Position numbers and translations under genes: made by a program. A stretch of DNA of 64,000 nt from Proteobacteria bacterium ST_bin11 (GTDB lineage: Bacteria; Pseudomonadota; Gammaproteobacteria; Methylococcales; Methylomonadaceae). The DNA lies in the NCBI GenBank assembly GCA_002083615.1, contig MSXO01000020.1, positions 1 to 64,000 of the forward strand, given 5' to 3'. Positions 52,684-60,746 of the stretch are shown in pieces; within the stretch, counting starts at the first letter, position 1, and each line of letters begins with the position of its first letter. The notes beneath the pieces are model-generated. The model saw nothing but the letters and a program-made list of their open reading frames with translations. It was not told the origin of the DNA and did no database searches.

Positions 52684-53316
52684 ATGTCGACGACCGAAAA
52701 CCGCGCCTACCGTAAAAATCTGGCCAGCCATGGCTTGTTGTACTTGGGCTTTGAAGAGCACGAGATTTGGGTGGTAAATCTGTCGTTGACCGGCTTGTTG
52801 GCCGAGTTAAAGGTCAGGCCGCAAGTTAGCGGTATTAAAGACATTTTTAATGCTTTGCAAGTTTCGCCTATCGTCGATTTTTATCTGCCTGACATGCGCT
52901 TGGCTGGGGAGGCCGAAATGGTCCGTGCTGAGGCTAGCGAAGAAGGGTTTGAAATCGCCATCGAGTTTCGCAATCTGTCTTACGATACCGATAATCTGCT
53001 TTACAGTCGCCGTGCTTACCGCAAAAACATGACAGCCCCCGGCCATATCGTCTTCAACGACACCGATTATGCGTTCAATACCGAAAATGTATCAGTGGAT
53101 GGCTTAATGATACGCATGTTGGGGCGGGTTGAGGTGTCGGACGGCACTGTGGCTAAGTTCGATTATCGGCATTTGAATCTGGAAGGCGAGGTGAAAGTAG
53201 TTTGGGTGGATCACGATGATATTTCCACACTAATGGGTCTGCAATATCTGCATATGCAGCGCGACTACATCAAAGGTATTCCCAACTTCAGCCACCCGCC
53301 GCTGGAAGCCAGCTAG
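52684..53316 (+). CDS. Tandem PilZ-domain protein
   Basis: 210 residues with two PilZ-like units. The second (about 105-205) carries RRAYRKN and NVSVDGL, the RxxxR and D/NxSxxG motifs that bind cyclic-di-GMP. The first (about 5-100) has NRAYRKN and NLSLTGL, so the first Arg of RxxxR is Asn and binding may be weak. No effector domain. Probably a cyclic-di-GMP adaptor; the HD-GYP protein at 38300 would remove its ligand. Divergent from the transglycosylase gene. Confidence 0.85.
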   Translation: MSTTENRAYRKNLASHGLLYLGFEEHEIWVVNLSLTGLLAELKVRPQVSGIKDIFNALQVSPIVDFYLPDMRLAGEAEMVRAEASEEGFEIAIEFRNLSYDTDNLLYSRRAYRKNMTAPGHIVFNDTDYAFNTENVSVDGLMIRMLGRVEVSDGTVAKFDYRHLNLEGEVKVVWVDHDDISTLMGLQYLHMQRDYIKGIPNFSHPPLEAS

Positions 53317-53329
53317 GTCGATAAGCGAG

Positions 53330-54328
53330 TTAAAAACGTTGCCGGTTACGTCCGGCCCAAAAGCGGGTAGCCAATTGTTGCGCCTGTTCTTGGTCATCGG
53401 CTTTGCCTAGCAATTTCAACGCGACCGCTGCAGTAGCTATCAACGTTGCCTCGCCAAATTCGTCGTTAAATTCACCGCGCCAGAATTGGGCTAACAGCTG
53501 CGGGTCCATATCTTCTGCTTTCATATGCCGGCGTTCGAATAAGGCCGGCCAGGTTTCGTCATAAAGTTCGCCGTTACTAACGCTTTGCACCAGGCACTCG
53601 ACATCTGGATTACGTTCAGTTTCCCCGCCTTCGCCTTTTAACACTGCCATTTGTTTTTGACCCAATAACAATGCTGCTTTTTGATGCACTTGGCGATAGC
53701 TAGGGTGGAAAATGCCCTGCAGGCTGGCCGTTGCGTCGAACGGATTCAACAATCTGACCAAAGTATGCACCGGCGAGCGCAGCCCCATAATGGGCCGTAG
53801 ATTGATCATGTCATAAAGCTTGGGGCAAATGTATTCCAACGACAAGTAACTGAAATTATCTTGCGCCAACTGTTCGCTTGCGTCGGCTATAGAAATCGCG
53901 GACTTAATCCCTAAGGCATGCAGCGCGTTCTCAGTGTACAAACGCCCTTGGGTGTGGCCACCAGCGCCGTGCATGAATACTCTGATGCCGTTCTCAGCCA
54001 GCAGTAGGGTGGATAGTAAAAACCAGGGTAGATGGCGACGTTTGCCTGCGTAAGACGACCAGTCCAGATCGACTGCTACATTGGATTGAAAAGCAAAGCT
54101 TTCCCGCGCGGCCTGCACGAAGCCAGCCAATTCTTCGCAAGTTTCTTCCTTGACCCTCATCAGCATTAAAAACGCGCCGAGTTGAATGGGTTCGACTTGA
54201 CCATCGGCCAAAATCATTTGCATGGCTCGGTAGGCTTCGTCTTGAGTCAGCGGTCGGGCGCCTTTTTTGCCTTTGCCAAGGATCTTGATAAATTCTGCAA
54301 AGGGATGTTCCTGGGTGGACAAACTCAT
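53330..54328 (-). CDS. ybiB: YbiB-type glycosyltransferase family 3 protein
   Basis: 332 residues of the anthranilate phosphoribosyltransferase fold (N-terminal helical domain FIKILGKGKKGARPLTQDEAY; catalytic region FMHGAGGHTQGR; NPFDATASLQGIFHP). YbiB/TrpD2 proteins keep the TrpD fold but lack the amino-acid synthesis role and bind nucleic acid with high affinity; the Lys/Arg-rich start supports this. It overlaps cyoE by 4 nt. Confidence 0.88.
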   Translation of the reverse strand: MSLSTQEHPFAEFIKILGKGKKGARPLTQDEAYRAMQMILADGQVEPIQLGAFLMLMRVKEETCEELAGFVQAARESFAFQSNVAVDLDWSSYAGKRRHLPWFLLSTLLLAENGIRVFMHGAGGHTQGRLYTENALHALGIKSAISIADASEQLAQDNFSYLSLEYICPKLYDMINLRPIMGLRSPVHTLVRLLNPFDATASLQGIFHPSYRQVHQKAALLLGQKQMAVLKGEGGETERNPDVECLVQSVSNGELYDETWPALFERRHMKAEDMDPQLLAQFWRGEFNDEFGEATLIATAAVALKLLGKADDQEQAQQLATRFWAGRNRQRF

Positions 54329-55215
54329 GAGAAAGACAGTGGGAAGTAGTGGTCTATCAGCAATGCCGCGAAAATCAACATCAGATAAACGATCGAATAA
54401 CCGAAAGTGCGCATCGCGGTTTTATTATCTTTCTTACGCATCATTTGGATGGCGTAATAGATAAACCCGATGCCTAGCAGCACTGCCGCCAGCAAATAGA
54501 TCAATCCGCTCATGCCGGTCAAATAAGGCAGTAGAGTGGTGATTAGCAGCAGGATGGTATAGAGCAAAATCTGCAAGCGGGTGAATTCCACACCATGCGT
54601 TACCGGTAGCATGGGTATGGCAACCTTGGCGTACTCTTCGCGCTTGGCAATGGCTAAGGCCCAAAAATGCGGCGGGGTCCAGACGAAAATAATCAAGAAC
54701 AACAGCAATGCATGGGGGGGTACCTCGCCGGTAATCGCCGCCCAGCCCAGTACCGGCGGCGCCGCGCCGGCTGCACCGCCGATGACGATATTTTGCGGTG
54801 TCATTTTTTTGAGGTATACCGTGTAGATAAGCGCGTAACCGATCAGCGACAAAAAGGTCAGAAAGGCGGTTAACACGTTGATCTTGATGGTCAAGACGGC
54901 CATGGCTATGAAGCCAATACCACTAGCGAACACTAGGACTTGATGCGAGTTCAAATGTCCGGTTGGCAATGGCCTGTTCTTGGTGCGGCCCATTTGGGCA
55001 TCGGCTTTTTGATCGATGAAGTGATTGATCGCGGCTGCCGAGGATGCCGCTAGGGCGATGCCTATGCTGCCGTAGAAAAAGTTATCCAAGGGCGGCATGC
55101 CAGGTACTGCTAACAACATGCCGACGACAGCTGTAAACACGATCAATGCCACGACTCTGGGCTTGCAGAGTTCTAAGTAGTCTTTCCAGGATAGCGCTGA
55201 GGTTGTGTCGGTCAT
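54325..55215 (-). CDS. cyoE: Protoheme IX farnesyltransferase (haem O synthase)
   Basis: 296 residues with about nine transmembrane helices. UbiA-family motif NHFIDQKADAQMGRTKNRPL marks the Asp-rich prenyl-diphosphate site. It adds a hydroxyethylfarnesyl chain to haem B to give haem O for terminal oxidases. The internal ATG at 55215 (MTDTTSALSWKDYLELCKP) was preferred; the 18-residue extension is atypical. No oxidase gene is nearby. Confidence 0.94.
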   Translation of the reverse strand: MTDTTSALSWKDYLELCKPRVVALIVFTAVVGMLLAVPGMPPLDNFFYGSIGIALAASSAAAINHFIDQKADAQMGRTKNRPLPTGHLNSHQVLVFASGIGFIAMAVLTIKINVLTAFLTFLSLIGYALIYTVYLKKMTPQNIVIGGAAGAAPPVLGWAAITGEVPPHALLLFLIIFVWTPPHFWALAIAKREEYAKVAIPMLPVTHGVEFTRLQILLYTILLLITTLLPYLTGMSGLIYLLAAVLLGIGFIYYAIQMMRKKDNKTAMRTFGYSIVYLMLIFAALLIDHYFPLSFS

Positions 55216-55322
55216 TAAGTACCAAATAGATTTGCAGGTCTTTAAACATATAGAATAACAGTGAACCATTGATTATTAAAATAATCACAGGCGCTCACCA
55301 TCTTTTAGTCAACGAGGGATTT

Positions 55323-56693
55323 ATGAACTATAGGCTCGCGGCGTTAGCGCTGCTTTGCCCTGCTGCCGTGGCGCATGCCGAGGTCAGCAAGGTACACGAA
55401 CATGTTTTTAGCAACGGCTTGAAACTATTGGTAAAGGAGGATCATCGTTCGCCGGTGGTAGTATCGCAAGTCTGGTACAAGGTTGGCTCCAGTTACGAGC
55501 CTGGTGGTATTACCGGTATCTCACACATGCTGGAACACATGATGTTCAAAGGTACTGCGAAATACCCGGCGGGCGAATTTTCCAGAATCATCGCCGAAAA
55601 TGGCGGCAACGAGAATGCGTTTACCGGTCAGGATTACACCGCTTATTTTCAAACCATGGAAAAGTCGCGCCTGGAAATCAGCTTTAAATTGGAAAGCGAC
55701 CGGATGCGTAATCTGGATTTAAAAGCCGAAGAGCTGAAAAAGGAATTGGAAGTGGTTACCGAGGAACGGCGCATGCGTACCGATGACCAGCCGCGCGCCA
55801 AAGTGCACGAGCAGTTCATGGCGACCGCGTTCACCAATAGCCCCTACCAAAACCCGGTGATTGGCTGGCCTTCTGATATTGCCAACTACAAGGTCGAAGA
55901 CCTGCAATCTTGGTATCAGCAATGGTACGCACCCAATAACGCCACGCTGGTCGTGGTGGGCGACGTGGATGCTCAACAAGTCGAAAAACTCGCCGAGCAG
56001 TATTTTGCGCCGTTGCAGCCCAGCGAGTTGAAACCGGTAAAGCCCCAAGATGAAAGCGAGCAACGCGGCGTGCGGCGCATTACTGTTAAAGCGCCTGCCA
56101 AGCTGCCCTATCTGATGATGGGCTATAAAGTGCCTGTGCTGAAAACCGCGAAGCCGGAATGGGAAGCCTATGCACTGGAAGTATTGGCGGGTGTGCTAGA
56201 CGGTGGCGACAGCGCCCGTCTTTCTTCCCGACTGATCCGGGGCAAGCAAATTGCGGTAGCAGCCGGTGCGGGTTATGACTTTACCTCGCGTTTGCCAGAG
56301 ATGTTCCTGATGGAAGCAACCCCCGCCGAAGGCAAGACCGTATTCGATTTGGAATATGCTTTGTTGGACGAAGTGTACCAATTGAAAAGCGAGCTGGTCG
56401 ACAAGGACGAATTGCAACGTATCAAGGCTCAGGTGCTGGCTAGCGCTGTCTACCAAAAAGATTCCAACTTCTATCAAGCGATGCAGTTGGGTACGCTGGA
56501 GACCGTCGGTATCGGTTGGCGGAAAGCCGACGAGTACGTGGAAAAGGTCAATCAAGTCACCGCCGAACAGGTCAGGGAAGTCGCGCGTAAATATTTGATC
56601 GAAGACACGCTCACCATCGCTTATCTCGACCCGCAACCGATCACCCAAGCCGCCAAACCTGCAAAAGCCATAGGAGGCCACCATGCGTTTTAA
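55323..56693 (+). CDS. M16 zinc peptidase, catalytic subunit
   Basis: 456 residues: signal peptide (about 1-19, AHA-EV) then paired M16 domains. The inverted zinc motif HMLEH at 68-72 and a downstream Glu in NAFTGQDYTAYFQ region give an active site. It belongs to the periplasmic two-gene insulinase-like peptidases of proteobacteria. It overlaps the non-catalytic partner gene by 11 nt. An ATG at 55323 fits the signal peptide; the upstream in-frame start was rejected. Confidence 0.92.
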   Translation: MNYRLAALALLCPAAVAHAEVSKVHEHVFSNGLKLLVKEDHRSPVVVSQVWYKVGSSYEPGGITGISHMLEHMMFKGTAKYPAGEFSRIIAENGGNENAFTGQDYTAYFQTMEKSRLEISFKLESDRMRNLDLKAEELKKELEVVTEERRMRTDDQPRAKVHEQFMATAFTNSPYQNPVIGWPSDIANYKVEDLQSWYQQWYAPNNATLVVVGDVDAQQVEKLAEQYFAPLQPSELKPVKPQDESEQRGVRRITVKAPAKLPYLMMGYKVPVLKTAKPEWEAYALEVLAGVLDGGDSARLSSRLIRGKQIAVAAGAGYDFTSRLPEMFLMEATPAEGKTVFDLEYALLDEVYQLKSELVDKDELQRIKAQVLASAVYQKDSNFYQAMQLGTLETVGIGWRKADEYVEKVNQVTAEQVREVARKYLIEDTLTIAYLDPQPITQAAKPAKAIGGHHAF

Positions 56694-57981
56694 TTTAATC
56701 GGCTTGGCGCTATTGCTGTTGAGCCAGGTAGTCTGGTCCGCAGCCAAAATAGAAAACTGGCAAACCCCGCAAGGCAGCCGAGTTTATTATGTGCGGACCG
56801 CTGGCTTGCCCATGGTAGATGTGCGGGTGGTATTCGATGCCGGTAGTGCCCGCGACGAAGCCCAGCTCGGCGTTGCCGCACTGACCTCGGCGCTGCTAGA
56901 CAGCGGGGCCGGTGCTTTGAGCGCTGACGATATTGCCCAGCATTTCGAATCGGTCGGCGCCAACTATTCAGCCGGTGTCAGTGAAGACATGGCCTGGTTG
57001 GCAATCCGCACGCTGACCGAGAAAGCCCTGTTCGACAAAGCGCTGGCCACCTTCGAAACCGTGCTGAGTAAGCCCGCTTTTAACCAAGCCGACTTTGAGC
57101 GGGAAAAAGCCCGCACTCTCGCCGGCTTGAAACATCGGGAAGAATCGCCTGGCGAATTGGCCGGGATTGCCTTCAACAAAGCGTTATACGGCGACCATCC
57201 TTACGCGCACCCCGAAACGGGCGTGGTGGAAACTGTAGCTGGATTCACGGCTGACGATCTAAAAAGCTTTTACCAAAAGCATTATGTGGCCTCGAACGCG
57301 ATGGTGGTTATTGTCGGTGATGTAAGTCGCGAACAAGCCGAGCAGACTGCTAACCAGTTGCTTGGCAAGTTGCCGGTTGGTAGTAAGCCCGCTGAGATTC
57401 CTGTGGTGACGATGCCCAGCCAGTCCAGCAAACAGCATATTGAGTTTCCGTCTACGCAAACCCATGTGATGGTCGGTTTACCCGGTACCTATCGCAAGGA
57501 CCCGGACTATTTTGCTTTGTATGTGGGTAACCATATTCTGGGTGGCGGCAGCATGGTTTCCAGGCTGTTTGAAGAAGTACGGGAAAAACGCGGTTTGGCT
57601 TACGGCGCATACAGCGTGTTCGCGCCGATGTACCGTCAAGGGCCGTTCATGATGAGTCTGCAAACCCGTAATGATCAGACCGAGCAGGCTTTGGAGGTGT
57701 TGCTGAAGACCTTCAACGAGTTTCTGGATAAAGGCCCGAGCGATAAAGAACTCACCGCCGCTAAGCAAAATATCACCGGCGGCTTTGCGATGCGTTTCGA
57801 TACCAACAGTAAGCTGACCGATTATGTGGCGATGATCGGCTTTTATCAGCAACCGCTGGATTATTTGGAGACTTTCCAGGCTAATGTCGAAGCGATCACC
57901 ATCGAGCAAATCAAGGATGCTTTCAAACGCCGGGTAAAACCGGAGTTGTTGCAAACTGTGACAGTGGGCGCGCGTAAGTAA
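56683..57981 (+). CDS. M16 peptidase-like partner subunit, non-catalytic
   Basis: 432 residues with signal peptide (about 1-19) and two M16 halves. The zinc motif HxxEH is absent from the N-terminal half (LGVAALTSALLDSGAG in its place), so it is not a protease by itself, but the C-terminal features remain (LGGGSMVSRLFEEVREKRGLAYG). It likely pairs with the preceding peptidase, closing the substrate chamber as in mitochondrial processing peptidase alpha/beta. Followed 3 nt later by rsmD. Confidence 0.92.
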   Translation: MRFNLIGLALLLLSQVVWSAAKIENWQTPQGSRVYYVRTAGLPMVDVRVVFDAGSARDEAQLGVAALTSALLDSGAGALSADDIAQHFESVGANYSAGVSEDMAWLAIRTLTEKALFDKALATFETVLSKPAFNQADFEREKARTLAGLKHREESPGELAGIAFNKALYGDHPYAHPETGVVETVAGFTADDLKSFYQKHYVASNAMVVIVGDVSREQAEQTANQLLGKLPVGSKPAEIPVVTMPSQSSKQHIEFPSTQTHVMVGLPGTYRKDPDYFALYVGNHILGGGSMVSRLFEEVREKRGLAYGAYSVFAPMYRQGPFMMSLQTRNDQTEQALEVLLKTFNEFLDKGPSDKELTAAKQNITGGFAMRFDTNSKLTDYVAMIGFYQQPLDYLETFQANVEAITIEQIKDAFKRRVKPELLQTVTVGARK

Positions 57982-57984
57982 AGC

Positions 57985-58569
57985 ATGTCGAATCAAGTCC
58001 GCATCATCGCTGGTGAATGGCGCAGCCGGCAAATCGTGTTTGAGGACGCGCCGGGCTTACGACCGACACCGTCGCGGGTGCGGGAAACGCTATTCAACTG
58101 GTTGCAAGCCGACATCTTAAATAGCCGTTGCCTGGATCTTTATGCCGGCAGCGGCGCCTTGGGGGTGGAAGCCGCTTCCCGTGGCGCCAAGCAAGTGGTG
58201 CAAGTGGAAATTAACCCCGCCAGTTGCCAAAAGCTGCGTGAGAATATCGCTAAACTGGCGGCGACGCAGATTAAAGTGGCGCAGCAAGATGTTGGTCAGT
58301 TTTTAAACGGGCCGGCGCAGCCTTTCGATTTGGTGTTCCTCGATCCACCGTTCGGGCTGGATTTGCTCGGGCAGGCCTGCCAGCTATTGGATGCCAAGGG
58401 TTGGCTGGCCGATTACGCCAAAATTTATTTGGAATGCGAACGCGGTTTGCCGTTGATCAACCTGCCGACCGATTGGCAGGTGCTGAAAGCCAAGACGGCC
58501 GGCGAAGTTAGCTATATGCTGCTGCAAAAGCAATCGGATACTTTTGCCACTGCGAATGGGTTAAAATAA
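57985..58569 (+). CDS. rsmD: 16S rRNA (guanine966-N2)-methyltransferase
   Basis: 194 residues: IIAGEWRSRQI and PTPSRVRETLFNWL at the start, SAM motif DLYAGSGALGVEA and catalytic VFLDPPFG. It methylates G966 of 16S rRNA in the 30S subunit. The ATG follows the M16 stop by 3 nt; coaD begins 25 nt after its stop, so all belong to one transcription unit. Confidence 0.95.
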   Translation: MSNQVRIIAGEWRSRQIVFEDAPGLRPTPSRVRETLFNWLQADILNSRCLDLYAGSGALGVEAASRGAKQVVQVEINPASCQKLRENIAKLAATQIKVAQQDVGQFLNGPAQPFDLVFLDPPFGLDLLGQACQLLDAKGWLADYAKIYLECERGLPLINLPTDWQVLKAKTAGEVSYMLLQKQSDTFATANGLK

Positions 58570-58594
58570 GTGGCTTTTGCCTAACTCAAAGCCG

Positions 58595-59080
58595 ATGAAC
58601 ATTACCGCGATTTATCCCGGCACCTTCGACCCCATCACCAACGGTCACTTAGACCTGATCCACCGCGCCTCCCGGCTTTACCAGCATGTGATAGTTGCTG
58701 TCGCGGTCAGTCGCGGCAAAAAGCCGCTGTTTTCCTTGGAAGAGCGGGTGGCGTTGATTCAAGAAGTGGTCACAGAATTCAGCAACGTTAGCGTGATTGG
58801 TTTCGATACCTTGCTGGTCGAATGTGCCAAACAACATCAAGCCAGCGTCATTATCCGTGGCTTGCGCGCGGTGTCGGATTTTGAGTACGAGTTTCAATTG
58901 GCCGGTATGAACCGCCGTCTGTCGCCTGATATTGAAACCGTGTTTCTGACCCCGGCCGAACAATACGAATTTATCTCGTCCAGCATGATCCGCGAAATCG
59001 CCCAATTGAACGGCGACGTGTCCAGCTTTGTGCCAGATCTGGTCAAACAACGCTTAACCCAAAAATTCTCCGAGGAGTAA
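58595..59080 (+). CDS. coaD: Phosphopantetheine adenylyltransferase
   Basis: 161 residues: YPGTFDPITNGHLDLIHRA with the nucleotidyltransferase HxGH-like site, IRGLRAVSDFEYEFQ and EYEFISSSMIREIAQ. It makes dephospho-CoA from ATP and 4'-phosphopantetheine. The ATG at 58595 was chosen; a TTG six codons earlier is less likely. rsmD-coaD-ferredoxin is a common gammaproteobacterial order. Confidence 0.96.
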   Translation: MNITAIYPGTFDPITNGHLDLIHRASRLYQHVIVAVAVSRGKKPLFSLEERVALIQEVVTEFSNVSVIGFDTLLVECAKQHQASVIIRGLRAVSDFEYEFQLAGMNRRLSPDIETVFLTPAEQYEFISSSMIREIAQLNGDVSSFVPDLVKQRLTQKFSEE

Positions 59081-59082
59081 TC

Positions 59083-59328
59083 ATGGCTTTAATCATTAGC
59101 GACCACTGCATTAATTGCGATGTATGCGAACCGGAGTGCCCGAACGGCGCCATTTCGCAAGGTGAGGAGATTTACATCATCAACCCTTCTTTATGTACCG
59201 AGTGCGTCGGTCATCATGACAAGCCGCAATGTATGGAAGTTTGCCCGGTGGATTGCATCGATAAAGACCCGGATGTGGTCGAGGACAAGGACGGCCTGTA
59301 CCAGAAGTATTTGAAGCTGACGAGTTAG
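59083..59328 (+). CDS. yfhL: YfhL-family 2[4Fe-4S] ferredoxin
   Basis: 81 residues with cluster motifs CINCDVCEPECP and CTECVG...CMEVCPVDC, the second with the longer spacing typical of YfhL/Alv-type ferredoxins of very negative potential. A short electron carrier in the cytoplasm. The gene starts 2 nt after coaD, with GGAG 6-7 nt upstream inside the coaD end. Confidence 0.95.
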   Translation: MALIISDHCINCDVCEPECPNGAISQGEEIYIINPSLCTECVGHHDKPQCMEVCPVDCIDKDPDVVEDKDGLYQKYLKLTS

Positions 59329-59414
59329 TCGCTCCAATACCCCACCGCTCGGTCCGGCCAACTCAATTGGCTGGGTGAGGCGAGTGGTGCGCCATCTACA
59401 TGCAGGAGATCGAT

Positions 59415-60464
59415 ATGCTTAAAACGCTTGGCTATGCCGCCTATAACCCGCAAACACCGCTTCGCTCTTTTCATTTCGAGCGTCGGCAACCGGGGGCGCA
59501 GGATGTCCTTATCGAGATTTTGTATTGCGGGGTTTGCCACAGCGATTTACATCAAGTGCGCAACGAGTGGCGCGGTACCACGTTTCCGATTGTGCCGGGT
59601 CACGAAATTATTGGCAAGGTTGTGGAAGTCGGCTCGCAAGTAAAGAGTTTCAAGCCGGGCGATTTGGCTGGGGTGGGCTGTATGGTTGATTCCTGTGGTG
59701 TTTGTCCTGATTGCCGAGATCATCAGGAACAGTTTTGCAATCACACGGTGTTTACCTACAACAGCCCGGATAAACATACCGCCAAGATGACTTATGGCGG
59801 CTACTCCAATCAGATCGTAGTCGATGAGGGGTTTGTGTTGCGGGTTTCCGATAAGTTGGAATTGGCGGCGGTAGCGCCCTTGCTCTGCGCCGGTATTACC
59901 ACTTACTCGCCGTTGCGGCATTGGCAAATCGGCAAAGGCCATAAAGTCGGCATCGTCGGTCTGGGCGGTCTGGGGCATATGGGTCTGAAGTTTGCGCATG
60001 CCTTTGGCGCGGAAGTGGTGTTGTTTACGACGTCGCCGGGCAAGGAAGCCAATGCCAAACGCCTAGGGGCGAGCGCGGTGGTGATTTCCAAAAATGCCGA
60101 TGAAATGGAAAAACATTTAAGCAGCTTCGATTTCATTTTAAACACCGTTGCCGTCCAACACGATTTGGATCAATATTTGAATTTGTTGAAGCGCGACGGG
60201 ACGATGTGTCTGGTGGGTGTGCCGTCCGAACCGCATCCATCGCCAAATGTCGGGAACCTGATATTCCGCCGGCGCGCTTTGGCAGGTTCGCTAATCGGCG
60301 GTATCCGCGAAACTCAGGAAATGCTGGATTTCTGCGCCGAGCACGGCATCGTTTCCGACATCGAGCTGATTCCAATGGCCGGTATTAACGATGCTTATCA
60401 ACGCATGTTAAAAAGTGACGTGAAATACCGCTTCGTCATTGATATGGCAACTTTACAGGGCTAA
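59415..60464 (+). CDS. Zinc-dependent NAD(P) alcohol dehydrogenase
   Basis: 349 residues of the medium-chain dehydrogenase family: catalytic zinc ligands CGVCHSDLH and GHEIIG, structural zinc CGVCPDC..HQEQFC, and the Rossmann motif GIVGLGGLGHMGLKFA. Closest to YahK/AdhC-type enzymes that use NADP(H) on a wide range of aldehydes and alcohols; in a methylotroph it might act on C1-derived aldehydes, which is inference. AGGAG 6 nt before ATG 59415 fixes the start. A 282-nt gap follows. Confidence 0.93.
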   Translation: MLKTLGYAAYNPQTPLRSFHFERRQPGAQDVLIEILYCGVCHSDLHQVRNEWRGTTFPIVPGHEIIGKVVEVGSQVKSFKPGDLAGVGCMVDSCGVCPDCRDHQEQFCNHTVFTYNSPDKHTAKMTYGGYSNQIVVDEGFVLRVSDKLELAAVAPLLCAGITTYSPLRHWQIGKGHKVGIVGLGGLGHMGLKFAHAFGAEVVLFTTSPGKEANAKRLGASAVVISKNADEMEKHLSSFDFILNTVAVQHDLDQYLNLLKRDGTMCLVGVPSEPHPSPNVGNLIFRRRALAGSLIGGIRETQEMLDFCAEHGIVSDIELIPMAGINDAYQRMLKSDVKYRFVIDMATLQG

Positions 60465-60746
60465 GCACCCGTCAAAAGAACTTTCCCAGCCCTTGAATAG
60501 TGGCGTTGCCGCACAGGCGGGAACCTGGTTGCTAAACGGGATGTGCCACTGGGTCTGCCGGCTCTGGCTTTCGCCGGAATAACAGTCATAGGGAATTAGG
60601 GTCGGCTGAATCAGTCTAGCGGCAGGGTCGATTAGCTGCGGTGAATCCTTTCATATAGTTGCGGCTTCGGCGAGGCGACATCCCAGGCAAAGCATTTGGC
60701 CTATAATCTCCATCTTATATGTGATGGATTGTTGGATAGAGATCGA
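60465..60746. other. Intergenic, 282 nt
   Basis: Contains a 13-nt match to the CRISPR repeat interior (60508-60520, GCCGCACAGGCGG), isolated, and a GCCGG...CGCCGG hairpin around 60558-60581 of the dispersed small-repeat type. Upstream of the next gene is CCTATAATCTCC (around 60702-60713) with TATAAT, a plausible -10. Confidence 0.4.

Noticed and set aside
60508..60520. GCCGCACAGGCGG, identical to 13 nt of the repeat interior
   Set aside because: Isolated, lacks the conserved TTAGAAA end, and lies among small dispersed hairpin sequence.
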